Shown: positions 14,124 to 24,627, numbered from the stretch's first letter. The stretch is DNA of 64,000 bases from Azophilus sp965220425 (GCA_965220425.1 OZ244830.1:5208001-5272000), one strand, 5' to 3'. Numbers and translations are program-made. Notes: generated by a model from the letters alone, not told the origin.

Positions 14124-17100
14124 ATGAATCCTGGATCGAGCCTGCTGGCTCTGTTGCTTGTCACGAGTTCCGCTGCCGCTGTCGAACCTGTCGGTTACGA
14201 CGGCTTTCTATCGGCTTTGGAGTGGCGGTTCGTGGGGCCCTACCGTGGCGGACGTGTCCTCGCGGTGGCGGGAGCCGTCGACGACCCACTCGAATTTTAT
14301 TTTGGTGCGGCCCACGGTGGAGTCTGGAAGACAACCGATGCCGGACTGAATTGGCGAAACGTGTCGGACGGGTTCTTCGAATTCCCCGCGGTTGGCGCTC
14401 TGGATGTGTCGCTTTCGGATCCCGATGTGATCTTTGCCGGAACGGGTGAAGGCGTTCCACGACAATTCATTTCGCCCGGAAACGGGGTTTACAAGTCCGC
14501 CGATGCAGGAGACACCTGGACCCACGTCGGCCTTGAAGATACCCGGCACATCGCGCGGCTGCGCATTCATCCAGACAATCCTGATATCGTGTACGTGGCG
14601 GCCATGGGCGACATGTTCGGCCCGAATCACGAGCGCGGCATCTACCGGACTACGGATGGAGGCGCGTCGTGGAACCGCGTCCTGTACAAGGGCGAGACAA
14701 CGGGCGGCGTGGATGTGTCGATCGATACCGCGAACCCTGGAGTAATCCTTGCGTCCATGAACCACCATGTGTCGTACCCGTGGGACGAGGAAAGCGGCGG
14801 CCCGACAAGCGGTCTTTTCAGGAGTACGGATGGCGGGGACACCTGGATTGATATCACACGAAATCCCGGCATGCCAAAAGGCCTGGTCGGCAAGATCGGT
14901 GTGGCGATCTCACCGGCGCGATCGAGCCGGGTCTATGCGTTCATCGAGGCTGACGCGGGCGAAGGCGGCATCTACCGTTCCGACGATGGCGGCGCCACCT
15001 GGCAGCGGACGTACACAGATCCCGCCAAGTTGGAAATCCCCAATTCCTACAACCACATTACAGCAGACACTCGGGATCCCGACATTGTCTATATTCAGCC
15101 TATCACCGGTTTGCACAAGTCGACGGATGCCGGCCGAACCTTCGCACCCGTACCGATGGAGAACTGGGATCCGCATGCGCTGTGGATCGATCCAAACGAC
15201 ACTCGCCGAATGATCGAAGGCGGAGACGGTGGGGCCTCGGTAAGTTTGAACGGGGGTGAGTCCTGGTCGAGCTTGAGAAATCAGCCGACCGCGGATCTGC
15301 TGAGCCTGGCGGTGGACGATCGGGAACCCTACTGGGTTTACGCCGCACAGAACGACAACAGCCACATCGCAATTCCAAGCCGAACCGACGATTCGTCCAT
15401 TGCATGGCCCCACTACGTGCCCCTTCCGGTGGGCGAGGGCGGGCATACAGCGGTCACTCCCGACGGCAGCGTGGTCTATGCGAACGACAGGTCGAGAACG
15501 GTGCGCATCGACCGGGTGTCCGGGCAGGCTCCCCAGATCAGCGTCTGGCCCGAGTGGGTATTTGGAACGCCGGTCAAAGACATCCGGTACCGCTTCTACT
15601 ACTCGTTCCCGATACTGCTGTCAGTGCACGAACCCGCAGCGCTCTATACGGCCGCCCAATACGTTTTCAGGTCCACCGACGAAGGCCAATCCTGGGAGCG
15701 GATCAGTCCGGACCTGACGCGAAATCGACGGGAGGCGATGGGCGAGACTTCCGGTGGGCCGATCAGCTCCAATGCGTCCTCGCTGTTTCACACCAGCGTC
15801 ATCCGCACCATTGCCGAGTCTCCCCTCATCCCGGGCGAGCTGTGGGTCGGTACCGACGACAGTAGCGTGCAGGTCTCCAGAGACGGCGGCCGGAGCTGGT
15901 TGAACGTGTCTCCGCCGGATCTTCCCGAGTGGACCACCGTCACATCCATCGACGTGTCCGCGCACCGCCCCGGCACGGTCTATGTCGCCGGCGAACGCCA
16001 CAGGGTCAGTGACCGCACACCGTATCTTTACAAGACCAAGGACTACGGAAAAACCTGGCAGCGCATCACCGGTGGCATTCGCGAGAACGACTTTTCATGG
16101 GTCGTCCGCGAGGACCCGGTACGGCCGGGCCTCCTTTATGCCGGAACGGAAACCGGCGCGTACATCTCCTTCGACGATGGTGCAGCCTGGCAATCCCTGC
16201 AGGGGAACCTGCCGCCGGCGATGGTGATGCACATGCGCGTCAAGGACGATGACCTGGTCGTCGCAACCCATGGGCGGGGAATCTGGATCCTGGACAATAT
16301 CTCGTCCCTGCGCGCCGTCACCCCCGAACTCGCGGCGGCCCCCCTACATCTGTTCGAAGTCGTCCCCGCGGTTCGTCGACTCATGGGCGGGCGTGGCTGG
16401 ACGAAGCTCCGTGGCGGGGCGAAAAATCCGCCGAGCGGCGTAATCGTGGAATACCACCTGGCCCGGACGGCCGACAGTCCGGCGACGATTGTGATTTCCG
16501 AGGCCAATGGCGAGATCATCAGGGAGTTTTCCGGCGGCTCGGGGGAGGCCGCCGCCCCGTCCGCACACCAGGGAATGAACCGCTTTGTCTGGGACATGCG
16601 ATATCCGGCCACCCTGATGCCGCCGCCCAACGGGCCGCTCGATGGATTTATCAGCGTCGATTACTCGCCGCCCGCTGCGCCGCTCGCGCCGCCCGGGCAG
16701 TACCGGGTTCGCCTCAGGGTCGACGGCGAGGATTTTGAACGGCCTTTCGAAATTCTCAGAGATCCGAGAGTAAGCGCCAGCGACGACGATCTCAGGGCGC
16801 AGTTCGATTTGATGATCGAGATCCGGGATCGATTCACGGAAGTGGCCGACACCGTACTCAAGATCAGGGACGTCCGGGCCGCCATCGAAAAGCGTCGCGC
16901 CGAGGTGCCGGGCCACTCCGGGCTCAAAGCCGATGCGATCCTTGCGGAGTTGCGACAGATCGAGGGCATTCTGATGATATGGATGGGCTCCGATGCCCAC
17001 CCGATGATGTGGAGCTCTCCCGGGCTCACTGAAAAGCTGAGTTCGCTCTCAGGCGCCGTCATCAGCGGCGATGCCAGGCCCACGGAATCGATGTACGCGG

Positions 17101-17180
17101 TATTCGCGGACATATCGGAACGATTCGAACGGCAACGAAACCGCTTGAGTCAGATCACCGGTCAGGAACTTGCGCCTTGA
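14124..17180 (+). CDS. Exported BNR/VPS10-type beta-propeller protein
   Basis: A 1,018-residue secreted protein. Residues 1-20 (MNPGSSLLALLLVTSSAAAV) are a signal peptide. Residues from about 30 to 720 are many BNR/Asp-box units (such as GGVWKTTDAGLNW, GVYKSADAGDTW, GIYRTTDGGASW, GLFRSTDGGDTW, GIYRSDDGGATW, VQVSRDGGRSW), consistent with two linked propellers as in sortilin- or xyloglucanase-like proteins. The C-terminal 250 residues are a separate region (PPGQYRVRLRVDGEDFERPF, then helical). Annotated relatives are called glycosyl hydrolases, but no catalytic residues can be assigned. The stop lies 13 bases before the transporter ATG, so the two form an operon. Confidence 0.85.
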   Translation: MNPGSSLLALLLVTSSAAAVEPVGYDGFLSALEWRFVGPYRGGRVLAVAGAVDDPLEFYFGAAHGGVWKTTDAGLNWRNVSDGFFEFPAVGALDVSLSDPDVIFAGTGEGVPRQFISPGNGVYKSADAGDTWTHVGLEDTRHIARLRIHPDNPDIVYVAAMGDMFGPNHERGIYRTTDGGASWNRVLYKGETTGGVDVSIDTANPGVILASMNHHVSYPWDEESGGPTSGLFRSTDGGDTWIDITRNPGMPKGLVGKIGVAISPARSSRVYAFIEADAGEGGIYRSDDGGATWQRTYTDPAKLEIPNSYNHITADTRDPDIVYIQPITGLHKSTDAGRTFAPVPMENWDPHALWIDPNDTRRMIEGGDGGASVSLNGGESWSSLRNQPTADLLSLAVDDREPYWVYAAQNDNSHIAIPSRTDDSSIAWPHYVPLPVGEGGHTAVTPDGSVVYANDRSRTVRIDRVSGQAPQISVWPEWVFGTPVKDIRYRFYYSFPILLSVHEPAALYTAAQYVFRSTDEGQSWERISPDLTRNRREAMGETSGGPISSNASSLFHTSVIRTIAESPLIPGELWVGTDDSSVQVSRDGGRSWLNVSPPDLPEWTTVTSIDVSAHRPGTVYVAGERHRVSDRTPYLYKTKDYGKTWQRITGGIRENDFSWVVREDPVRPGLLYAGTETGAYISFDDGAAWQSLQGNLPPAMVMHMRVKDDDLVVATHGRGIWILDNISSLRAVTPELAAAPLHLFEVVPAVRRLMGGRGWTKLRGGAKNPPSGVIVEYHLARTADSPATIVISEANGEIIREFSGGSGEAAAPSAHQGMNRFVWDMRYPATLMPPPNGPLDGFISVDYSPPAAPLAPPGQYRVRLRVDGEDFERPFEILRDPRVSASDDDLRAQFDLMIEIRDRFTEVADTVLKIRDVRAAIEKRRAEVPGHSGLKADAILAELRQIEGILMIWMGSDAHPMMWSSPGLTEKLSSLSGAVISGDARPTESMYAVFADISERFERQRNRLSQITGQELAP

Positions 17181-17193
17181 CAATAATCTCATC

Positions 17194-18603
17194 ATGACGA
17201 AACGAAAAATCAGGGTTCCGCACACGCTGGTCATACTTTTCTCGATGGTGGTCCTGGCCCAGATTCTCACCTATGTGATGCCGGCCGGGTCCTTCGATCG
17301 CATCGAGAACGAGGCTGGACGCATGCAGGTGGTGCCGGGCAGCTTCCACCTGACGCCGGACACCCCGCCGGTATCGCCCTTCGCGGCGCTAACGGCCATT
17401 CCCAAGGGCTTCAGCGGCGCACACGAGATCATTTTTTTCGTCTTCATCATCGGCGGCCTGTTTGCGGTTCTTCGTGCAACGGGATCGCTCGAGGCCGGGA
17501 TGGCGGCATTGCTCCGGCGCTGGGGGAATCGGCCTTTCTGGCTGGTGGCCGGCGGCACGACCTTGTTTGCTTTTGGGTCCAGCACCGTCGGCTTTGGTGA
17601 AGAGTATTATCCCTTCGTACCGATTCTGGTGAGCTTGTGTATCGCCCTCGGCTACGACAGGCTGACGGCTATCGGCATTATCATGATCGGCTACGGCGCG
17701 GGCTACGGCGTCGCGTTCATCAACCCGTTTACCACCTTGATTGCGCAGGATATTGCCGGGCTGGAGCCGGCATCGGGCCTCTGGTATCGCCTGGTGCTGT
17801 TCTGCATCTTCGTGCCGATCGGCATTCATCACGTCTGGTCCTACGCAAAGAAAATCGAGCGGGATCCATCACGCAGTCTCGTGGCCGACGTGAGCGTGCC
17901 GGACGGGGCGGCGATTCCGGCTGCTCAGGACGGGTCGGCCCTGCGCAAACTGGCTCCCATGACGATCGTACAAAAGCAGATTATGGCCGCCCTGGGCGTT
18001 GCCATGGTGCTGCTCATCTACGGCATGACCGTGTGGAAATGGGGCCTTTTCGAGATGCAGGGATTGTTCGGCGGCCTGACGCTGCTCGTCGCCGTCATCG
18101 CCCGCATGAGTCCGGACCGTACGGCGGTGGAGTTCAGCAAGGGCGCGGGCAGCCTTACGAGCGTGGCCCTCTTGATCGGCGTGGCACGGGCCATCCAGGT
18201 GGTTCTCGATGAGGGCGGTGTCGTGGATACCATGGTCTACGGCATCAGCGTTCCCATCCAGGAACTGCCGGGCGCCGTTTCCGCGGTCGGAATGTTTTTT
18301 GTGCAATCCCTTGCCAACTTCTTCATTCCGTCGGGTAGTGGCCAAGCCTATGTCACCATGCCGATCATGGCGCCACTCGCGGATATTGTAGGCGTGAGCC
18401 GGCAGGTAGCCGTACTGGCCTTCCAGTTCGGTGACGGGTTCAGCAATATCCTGATTCCAACGCAGTATGTGCTTGTCGGCATTCTGGCGATGGCCGGCGT
18501 TCCGTACGATCGCTGGTTGCGATTCATTTTGCCCTTCATGGTCAAGATGGTGATCGCCGGTTCGATTGCGCTGATCGTGGCGGTATTGATCGGATACGAC
18601 TGA
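17194..18603 (+). CDS. YfcC/DcuC-family carboxylate or amino-acid transporter
   Basis: A 469-residue inner-membrane protein with about 12 hydrophobic segments. It starts MTKRKIRVPHTLVILFSMVV and contains IPKGFSGAHEIIFFVFIIGG, FGSSTVGFGEEYYPFVPILV and NFFIPSGSGQAYVTMPIMAP, the paired reentrant-loop signatures of the YfcC/DcuC (C4-dicarboxylate anaerobic carrier-like) family. Substrate is uncertain, probably a small organic or amino acid. ATG 17194 is preferred over an upstream TTG overlapping the BNR gene. It is co-transcribed with the exported BNR protein. Confidence 0.87.
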   Translation: MTKRKIRVPHTLVILFSMVVLAQILTYVMPAGSFDRIENEAGRMQVVPGSFHLTPDTPPVSPFAALTAIPKGFSGAHEIIFFVFIIGGLFAVLRATGSLEAGMAALLRRWGNRPFWLVAGGTTLFAFGSSTVGFGEEYYPFVPILVSLCIALGYDRLTAIGIIMIGYGAGYGVAFINPFTTLIAQDIAGLEPASGLWYRLVLFCIFVPIGIHHVWSYAKKIERDPSRSLVADVSVPDGAAIPAAQDGSALRKLAPMTIVQKQIMAALGVAMVLLIYGMTVWKWGLFEMQGLFGGLTLLVAVIARMSPDRTAVEFSKGAGSLTSVALLIGVARAIQVVLDEGGVVDTMVYGISVPIQELPGAVSAVGMFFVQSLANFFIPSGSGQAYVTMPIMAPLADIVGVSRQVAVLAFQFGDGFSNILIPTQYVLVGILAMAGVPYDRWLRFILPFMVKMVIAGSIALIVAVLIGYD

Positions 18604-18631
18604 TCGGCCGAAACCGAACGTGGACGGCTGT

Positions 18632-20641
18632 TCAGTCGATCGGGTAGCGCTCGAGTAGCGGCCCAAGCGCTTCCTTCAACGGCGCAAGGTGCGCTTCATA
18701 ATGTCGCCATTGTTCCAGCCCCTCGGTGTACACGGGCTGCCGTACCTGCTCTGAACTCGGTGTGCGCACGGCACGTTCCGTCTCGTAAAAGCGCAGGCAC
18801 CGTTCCTCGAACTCGAGCCCGCAATAGTCGAGCAGGCGCCGAATCTCGAACTCGGTATTGTTGACCATATCCTCGTATTGAACGCGATGCACCCGGCCGG
18901 GCAGCACCTCGTCCCAGTGATCCATGAGCTTGATATAGTCACGGTAGTAATAGCCGATGCCGGCAAGATCGTATGTAAACGTCTGCCCGCTGGCGAAGAG
19001 TTGTTTGAAGCCGGAGAAACACGCGCCCATCGGGTGACGTCGAGCGTCAATGATCCTGGCGTTCGGAAGGATCAAGTGAATCAGGCCGATGTGGCGAAAG
19101 TTGTTCGGCATTTTATCGATGAAATACGGTGTTTCAGTCCGCTGTACACGGGTCGTTTCGATATAACTCCGCCCAAGCTCCCTGAACTTTCCCGGAGGCA
19201 GATCGGCAAGAATCTCCGGGTATTTTCCTGCCGGGTTCTCACGCGAAGCGGCGCCGAGTTTCCTGGATATTGCGACAATATCGGGTAGTTCGGACGTTCC
19301 TTCGACCTGCGAATGGCTGGCCAGTATCTGTTCGACAAGTGTCGAACCGGATCGCGGCAGACCGACCACGAATATCGGATCCGCGGCTGTGCAGCCATGC
19401 TTCGCCCGCGCCGGAAAAAAGTCGGCGCCGAGGCTTTTGATCTGGCGTGCGGTGTCCATGATATTTATTTTTACGTTGTGCCGATGACGCCGGGCGCGGA
19501 TCGAGTTGCCTTGCTCGTAATATCGAAAGGACCGGTCGAACTCTTCGCGGTCTTCAAATGCCTTGCCGAGCGCAAATGCAAGATGTCCCTGGTCGTCGGG
19601 ATCGCCGGCGTCCGGCTGCAACCGTTCGCGCATTTTCGCGATGTCTTCGTCGGTAAATTCAAAAGTCTTGAGGTTTGCCAGGCTCCAGTAAACTTCGCCG
19701 GTGCTCGGGCTCAATTCGATTGCCTTGCGGTATGCCCTGACCGCATCGTCCACCCTGCCAACCGTCTTCAGGGTATGGCCGTAGAACATCTGCGCGCTAC
19801 CGTGGCGAGGGTAGGCTTCGAACAGCGATTCGTAGATCTGCAATGCGGGGACATGATCGCCCTTGCGCGCAAGTACCGCTCCCTTGAGTATCAGGTAAGC
19901 CGGGTTCCTCGGTTCCGAGGTCAACAGTCTGTCGACTTCGGTCAGGGATCGTTCGAGCTCGTTTCGACGCATGAGAAGACCGGCGTATGCCTGACGTGCA
20001 AGATGAAAGTCAGGCGCCAGTTCGAGGCAGCGCGCGAGAAGATTCTGAGCATCCTCCAGGTGACCTGTCTTGATGCCGATTTCGGCCAACATGCGTATTG
20101 CATTCACGTCACCCGGGTCGTTTTTGAGGACACCTCGAACCAGGCGCTCAGCCTTCCCCACCTTGCCCGTACGCAGGTGACCGGCGGCCTCGACCAGTTC
20201 GGGATGCCGCGTGGACGCCTGCAGGTGCTTCTCGTACGCTTTGCGGCTTTCGTCTTCGTCACCGGCGGCGTTGAGTTGATCGCCGAGCGTACGCCAGGCG
20301 CCTGCGTGCCGCGGATTCCGACCAACGGCCTGGCGCAGGCAATCGATCGCCTCCTGTCCCCGCCCGGCAGCGCCCAGGCAGAGCCCCAGTTCATGCAACA
20401 GGTCCACTGAGTTCGCATTTTTCTCGGCCAGCGGTTCGAGAACGGCCAGGCCTTTTGTTGGCTGCCCCTGCAGGCGGTAGGCGGCGCCGAGAATTCTCTC
20501 GGCAGGTTCCATGTTCGGGTAGACCTTGAGGATTTCCCTGGCCTGCTGTTCAGCCAGATGCGGAACCTGCCGCAGCAGGCGGGCCGCGTGTTGCAGTGCG
20601 GTGCGCAGATTGCCGTTGGGTTCCGGGGCGGTTGAAACCAT
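18632..20641 (-). CDS. TPR-repeat sulfotransferase 1
   Basis: About 669 residues. The first 400 are tetratricopeptide repeats (for example AERILGAAYRLQGQPTKGLAV, AGAWRTLGDQLNAAGDEDES, GEVYWSLANLKTFEFTDED). The C-terminal 260 are a Sulfotransfer_3-type domain. The PAPS 5'-phosphosulfate loop FVVGLPRSGSTLVEQILAS lies near residue 425, and the 3'-phosphate region near ARIIDARRHPMGACFSGFKQ. This class includes tyrosylprotein-sulfotransferase relatives, so a protein or glycan acceptor held by the TPR arm is plausible. ATG 20641 is preferred to an upstream TTG. It is divergent from TonB receptor 1; the same partnership occurs twice more. Confidence 0.88.
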   Translation of the reverse strand: MVSTAPEPNGNLRTALQHAARLLRQVPHLAEQQAREILKVYPNMEPAERILGAAYRLQGQPTKGLAVLEPLAEKNANSVDLLHELGLCLGAAGRGQEAIDCLRQAVGRNPRHAGAWRTLGDQLNAAGDEDESRKAYEKHLQASTRHPELVEAAGHLRTGKVGKAERLVRGVLKNDPGDVNAIRMLAEIGIKTGHLEDAQNLLARCLELAPDFHLARQAYAGLLMRRNELERSLTEVDRLLTSEPRNPAYLILKGAVLARKGDHVPALQIYESLFEAYPRHGSAQMFYGHTLKTVGRVDDAVRAYRKAIELSPSTGEVYWSLANLKTFEFTDEDIAKMRERLQPDAGDPDDQGHLAFALGKAFEDREEFDRSFRYYEQGNSIRARRHRHNVKINIMDTARQIKSLGADFFPARAKHGCTAADPIFVVGLPRSGSTLVEQILASHSQVEGTSELPDIVAISRKLGAASRENPAGKYPEILADLPPGKFRELGRSYIETTRVQRTETPYFIDKMPNNFRHIGLIHLILPNARIIDARRHPMGACFSGFKQLFASGQTFTYDLAGIGYYYRDYIKLMDHWDEVLPGRVHRVQYEDMVNNTEFEIRRLLDYCGLEFEERCLRFYETERAVRTPSSEQVRQPVYTEGLEQWRHYEAHLAPLKEALGPLLERYPID

Positions 20642-20852
20642 GGTCTTCACTTGCCGGTATTCACTCGATCCTCCCGCGGCCAACGCCCGTCAGGGGTCGA
20701 TCGTGCCGCGCCCGCGTTGCAGTCGGAGTACCGGAATATCTTCGTAACTTATTGTTACTGAAAATAAATTCGCATTTCAAGCGGTTCGTGGCGGGACAGT
20801 GGTCTTGCTGAACGCAAATCGGTATGAATGGCCCGTAGTTCCTGCGATTCGC

Positions 20853-20894
20853 TTGACATCATACTCTGTGGGGATGCAGTATGGTATTCCAAAT
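20853..20894 (+). promoter_or_regulatory. Promoter and GntR-type operator site 2 of TonB receptor 1
   Basis: TTGACA (20853-20858) and CAGTAT (20877-20882) are spaced by 18 bases. The operator TGGTATTCCAAAT (20882-20894) overlaps the expected transcription start, a position that would repress. The 13-mer is identical to site 1 (opposite strand) and near-identical to site 3. Confidence 0.6.
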
Positions 20895-20993
20895 CGAATA
20901 TCGGCACATTCGGTAGGGTTGAATCCTGTATGACTTGGTTTCCATGCCAATTACAGCGGGAGCTTTAGCTACCAGATCACGGGGAAATGCACG

Positions 20994-23420
20994 ATGGCCA
21001 AATACAAATCGCAACCTGAGACCTATTCCCGAAGACGCTTTGCCATGACGCCCATGGCGGCCGCCGTGGTTGCGGCGATGAGTCCGGTCCTGCCGGCGCT
21101 GGCCCAGGAACCGGTACTGGAGGAAATCATCGTAACGGCGCAAAAACGAACCGAGAATCTCCAGGACGTACCGGTTTCCGTGCAGGTCCTGGGGAACCAG
21201 CAGATCGAAGACCTGAATCTCAATGGATTCGAAGACTTTGTTCTGTTCCTGCCGACGGTCTCGTTCATCCACGACCGCCCCGGCATATCGCAGGTGTACA
21301 TGCGCGGAATAGCCAGCGGCGGGGATGGCAATCACTCCGCTTCGATGCCCAGTGTCGGGGTTTACCTCGACGAACAACCGATCACGACGATCAACCACCT
21401 GCTCGACATGCACATCTACGATGTCGCGCGCATCGAGTCTCTGGCAGGGCCGCAGGGAACGTTCTTCGGCGCCAGCAGCCAGGCCGGTACGCTGCGAATC
21501 ATTACCAACAAACCCGAAATCGGCGAATTCGAAGCCGGCGTCGATCTGGGTGCGAATTCCGTGAAAAAAGGCGATATCGGCTATACGCTGGAGGGGTTCG
21601 TCAATGTACCGGTGTCTGAAAGAGCCGCTATCCGCCTGGTAGGATGGCACAAGGAAACGGCGGGATTCGTCGACAACGTTCCGGGCACCATAGTTTTTCC
21701 CGGGCCCGAGGGGTTTTCCAGCGACAACGCGGAGCTGGTTGAGAAAGATTTCAACACCACGAAGATCAGCGGCATGCGCGCGATGCTGAAGGTGGATCTC
21801 AACGACAACTGGACCGTGTCGCCCGGCCTCATTTACCAGAAGCAGGACTCCCAAGGCGTCTGGCAGCACGATCCGGAGGATCTCGGCGACCTGAAGATAC
21901 AGCGGCACTGGCCCGATACCTATGAGGACGATTGGTACCAGGCCTCGTTGACCCTCGATGGCGAGATCGGCGACCTCAACCTGGTCTATGCGGGGACCTA
22001 CCTGCACCGTAATGCCGAAAGGTCGGAAGATTACATCGGCTACGCGCAGTACTTGCAGAACTACTACTTCAGTGTTTACCAGAACAACTCGACTGGCTGC
22101 TACCATCATTCGTCGAATTCCGACTACACGACTTATGAATGCACCGACCCGAATCAGTTTATCTCCCGCGATGAGTATTTTAAGCGCACGAGTCACGAGC
22201 TTCGTCTGCAGTCATCGGCCGAAGGAAGATTACGCTGGACGGCAGGGCTGTTTTATCAGCGTCAGGAGCATGATTTCGACCTGCGCTGGAACGTGCCGGG
22301 GATGGATCCACTGGGTAGCACCTACTTCTGGCCCGTCAGCCCGCCATCGTTGGTGCCGAACGACCTGGTCATCTGGCAGACCGATCAAAACCGCGTCGAC
22401 CGCGACAAGGCGTTGTTCGGTGAAGTGGAGTACGACGTTACGGACAGCCTGACCGTGGTTGGCGGTTACCGCCGCTTCTCGTTCAAGAACTCACTGGTCG
22501 GTTATAACGGTCATGCCAACCGTGGCTGCATAGTCGACGGCGAGATACAGGCCCCTTGCGCCGAAAAAGCCACGAACATCGACGATGTATCGAAGGGCAA
22601 GGGCAATACCTACAAGTTCAGCGTCAACTACCGCCTGGACGATGACAGGATGGTGTACTTCACCTATTCGGAGGGCTTCCGGGCCGGTGGAGTCAACCGG
22701 GCAAGGAGCGCGGGGCAGTTCCTGCCGAAATACGACCCGGACTTCGTGGACAACTACGAAGTCGGCTGGAAAACCATGTGGATGGACGGCCGCCTGCGCT
22801 TCAACGGGGCGGCCTACCTGATGGATTGGGACGATTTCCAGCTTTCCTACCACGACCTTGACGTCTCGATTCTTACGATTATTCAGAATGTCGGTAGTGC
22901 ACGGACAACCGGCACCGAAATGGACCTGGTATTCGCCGCGACGGACAAATTGACGTTGACCTTTGCCGGCTCGTACAACAAGGCCAAGTTGCAGGAGTCG
23001 TTCTGGACGAGTCTTGAAGACGAAATGGCCGGGGAGACCCCAACCGCTGCGAAAGGCGCGCAGATGCCGTTTGTTCCCAAGTTACAGTTGACCGCGACCG
23101 GTCGCCTGAATGTCAGTTACGGTTCGCGCCCCGGGCACGTTCAGGCTGCTTTGACGCATACCGCCGATTCATGGAGCCGGCTCGACGACTCTGCCCGGCA
23201 GGTGCAGCAGGCGTATACGATCCTGAATCTTTCGACCGGGGTACAGGGTGACACCTGGTCGCTCGATCTGTTCGTGGACAACGTGACGGATGAGAGAGCG
23301 GTAATCACGCTCTACCATGAAGACTTTGCCGACCCTCTCGGCAATTTGTTCTGGGACACAATGGCCACCACAAACCGGCCACGCACGATCGGTTTGAGAT
23401 ACGGGTTCAGGTTCCAATAA
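20994..23420 (+). CDS. TonB-dependent outer-membrane receptor 1
   Basis: An 808-residue receptor. The long leader (residues 1-38) ends LPALAQEP. The TonB box and plug follow (LEEIIVTAQKRTENLQDVPV, RIESLAGPQGTFFGASSQAG, TLRIITNKPE), then a 22-strand-type barrel with DRMVYFTYSEGFRAGGVNRA and a C-terminal RTIGLRYGFRFQ ending in the terminal Phe-x-aromatic pattern. Specificity is unknown; such iron-complex-outer-membrane-receptor-like proteins in catabolic loci take up organic nutrients. It is followed by a PLP enzyme 94 bases downstream and led by an operator-like site. ATG 20994. Confidence 0.93.
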   Translation: MAKYKSQPETYSRRRFAMTPMAAAVVAAMSPVLPALAQEPVLEEIIVTAQKRTENLQDVPVSVQVLGNQQIEDLNLNGFEDFVLFLPTVSFIHDRPGISQVYMRGIASGGDGNHSASMPSVGVYLDEQPITTINHLLDMHIYDVARIESLAGPQGTFFGASSQAGTLRIITNKPEIGEFEAGVDLGANSVKKGDIGYTLEGFVNVPVSERAAIRLVGWHKETAGFVDNVPGTIVFPGPEGFSSDNAELVEKDFNTTKISGMRAMLKVDLNDNWTVSPGLIYQKQDSQGVWQHDPEDLGDLKIQRHWPDTYEDDWYQASLTLDGEIGDLNLVYAGTYLHRNAERSEDYIGYAQYLQNYYFSVYQNNSTGCYHHSSNSDYTTYECTDPNQFISRDEYFKRTSHELRLQSSAEGRLRWTAGLFYQRQEHDFDLRWNVPGMDPLGSTYFWPVSPPSLVPNDLVIWQTDQNRVDRDKALFGEVEYDVTDSLTVVGGYRRFSFKNSLVGYNGHANRGCIVDGEIQAPCAEKATNIDDVSKGKGNTYKFSVNYRLDDDRMVYFTYSEGFRAGGVNRARSAGQFLPKYDPDFVDNYEVGWKTMWMDGRLRFNGAAYLMDWDDFQLSYHDLDVSILTIIQNVGSARTTGTEMDLVFAATDKLTLTFAGSYNKAKLQESFWTSLEDEMAGETPTAAKGAQMPFVPKLQLTATGRLNVSYGSRPGHVQAALTHTADSWSRLDDSARQVQQAYTILNLSTGVQGDTWSLDLFVDNVTDERAVITLYHEDFADPLGNLFWDTMATTNRPRTIGLRYGFRFQ

Positions 23421-23514
23421 GAAACAAAAACCGCGCCTTGAGCCCAGGCCGCGATGGGGGCGTGGGGGCATGGCGCCGGCTGGCCGGTGCTTCGATGACC
23501 TCGGGAGACCATTG

Positions 23515-24627
23515 ATGATCGCCTGTGAGGACTATCGCGTCGCCGAACCGGATGCTCTCGAAACGCCGGCCATGCTGCTCTTTCTGGACGCGATGGATCA
23601 CAACATCCGTGCTGCCTGCGACATGGTGGACGGCGGCCGGAACCTGATCGTACACGTGAAGACGCACAAGTCGGAGGCGGTCGCACGCAGACAGGTGGAG
23701 CTTGGGATTGAAGGCTTCAAGTGCGCCACGCTGAAGGAACTGGAAATGGTGCTGCAAGCCGGAGCACACACGGCAATTCTCTCCTACCCGCAATGTCAGG
23801 AGATAAAAGTCGAACGTCTCTGCGACCTCGTCCATTCTTACCCGGACACCTGGATCGCCGCCATCGTCAGCTCCCCGTTTCACCTTGAGGTGCTGGCCAC
23901 CGTTGCGACACGCCGGGAACAGTCGTTGCGTGTAATGCTCGATCTGGACGCCGGCATGCACCGTACCGGGATTGGATTCGGGCCGGACGCTGCAAAACTG
24001 TATCGGGCAATCGATGCACAGCCATTCCTGCAACCATCCGGTTTTCACCTTTACGATGGGCACGATAACTTCAAGGATGTTGTGCAACGTCAGGCGCAGG
24101 CGCAAAAGCACATCGAGACACTTCAGGAGTTTCAGCGGCAGGTCGAATCGGAAAGTATACCGGTGCCGTGCGTGGTCGCCGGTGGCAGTTTTTCGTTTCC
24201 CTACTACGCACGCACGCAGGGCATGTACGGATCGCCGGGGACATTTATCTACTGGGACGCGGGCTATGGTCGTGATATGCCCGACATGCCGTTTCGTTGT
24301 GCCGCACTGGTCATGACGCAGGTCGTAGACCGGTATCCGGACGCCGGGACCGTTACTACCGACCTGGGATGCAAGGGAGTCAGTTCCGATCTTTTGCTCG
24401 AGGAAAGAGCTTATCTGCTTGGCCATGAGACGGCGGAACTCGTATCCCAGAGCGAAGAGCACGGGGTATTCCGAATGTCGGGAGAGCTGCCTCCCGTTGG
24501 AGACTATCTGCTGGCAGTGCCCGGCCACATCTGTCCCACGACCATCCGCTACCCGGGCATCCACGTTATCGATAGCACTGGAGGGGTGATCGACTACTAT
24601 TTGCATGACGCGCGCGATCGCCTGTAA
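23515..24627 (+). CDS. D-threonine-aldolase-like (DSD1/alanine-racemase fold) PLP enzyme
   Basis: About 370 residues of the fold-type III PLP family that includes D-threonine aldolase and D-serine dehydratase. The start shows LETPAMLLFLDAMDHNIRAA. NLIVHVKTHKSEAVARRQVE carries the PLP lysine, then DLDAGMHRTGIG, FHLYDGHDN, VVAGGSFSFPYY and TTDLGCKGVSSDL. The C-terminal VPGHICPTTIRYPGIHVID has the His-x-Cys metal-ligand pattern of the DSD1 group. It splits a D-beta-hydroxy amino acid or dehydrates it. The start is ATG 23515, with GGGAGA upstream. Follows TonB receptor 1 and precedes the GntR gene, which suggests catabolism of an imported D-amino acid derivative. Confidence 0.85.
   Translation: MIACEDYRVAEPDALETPAMLLFLDAMDHNIRAACDMVDGGRNLIVHVKTHKSEAVARRQVELGIEGFKCATLKELEMVLQAGAHTAILSYPQCQEIKVERLCDLVHSYPDTWIAAIVSSPFHLEVLATVATRREQSLRVMLDLDAGMHRTGIGFGPDAAKLYRAIDAQPFLQPSGFHLYDGHDNFKDVVQRQAQAQKHIETLQEFQRQVESESIPVPCVVAGGSFSFPYYARTQGMYGSPGTFIYWDAGYGRDMPDMPFRCAALVMTQVVDRYPDAGTVTTDLGCKGVSSDLLLEERAYLLGHETAELVSQSEEHGVFRMSGELPPVGDYLLAVPGHICPTTIRYPGIHVIDSTGGVIDYYLHDARDRL

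Noticed and set aside
23421..23514. GC-rich stretch after TonB receptor 1 as a terminator
   Set aside because: There is no convincing stem followed by a T tract, and the next gene is co-directional and close, so an operon is more likely.
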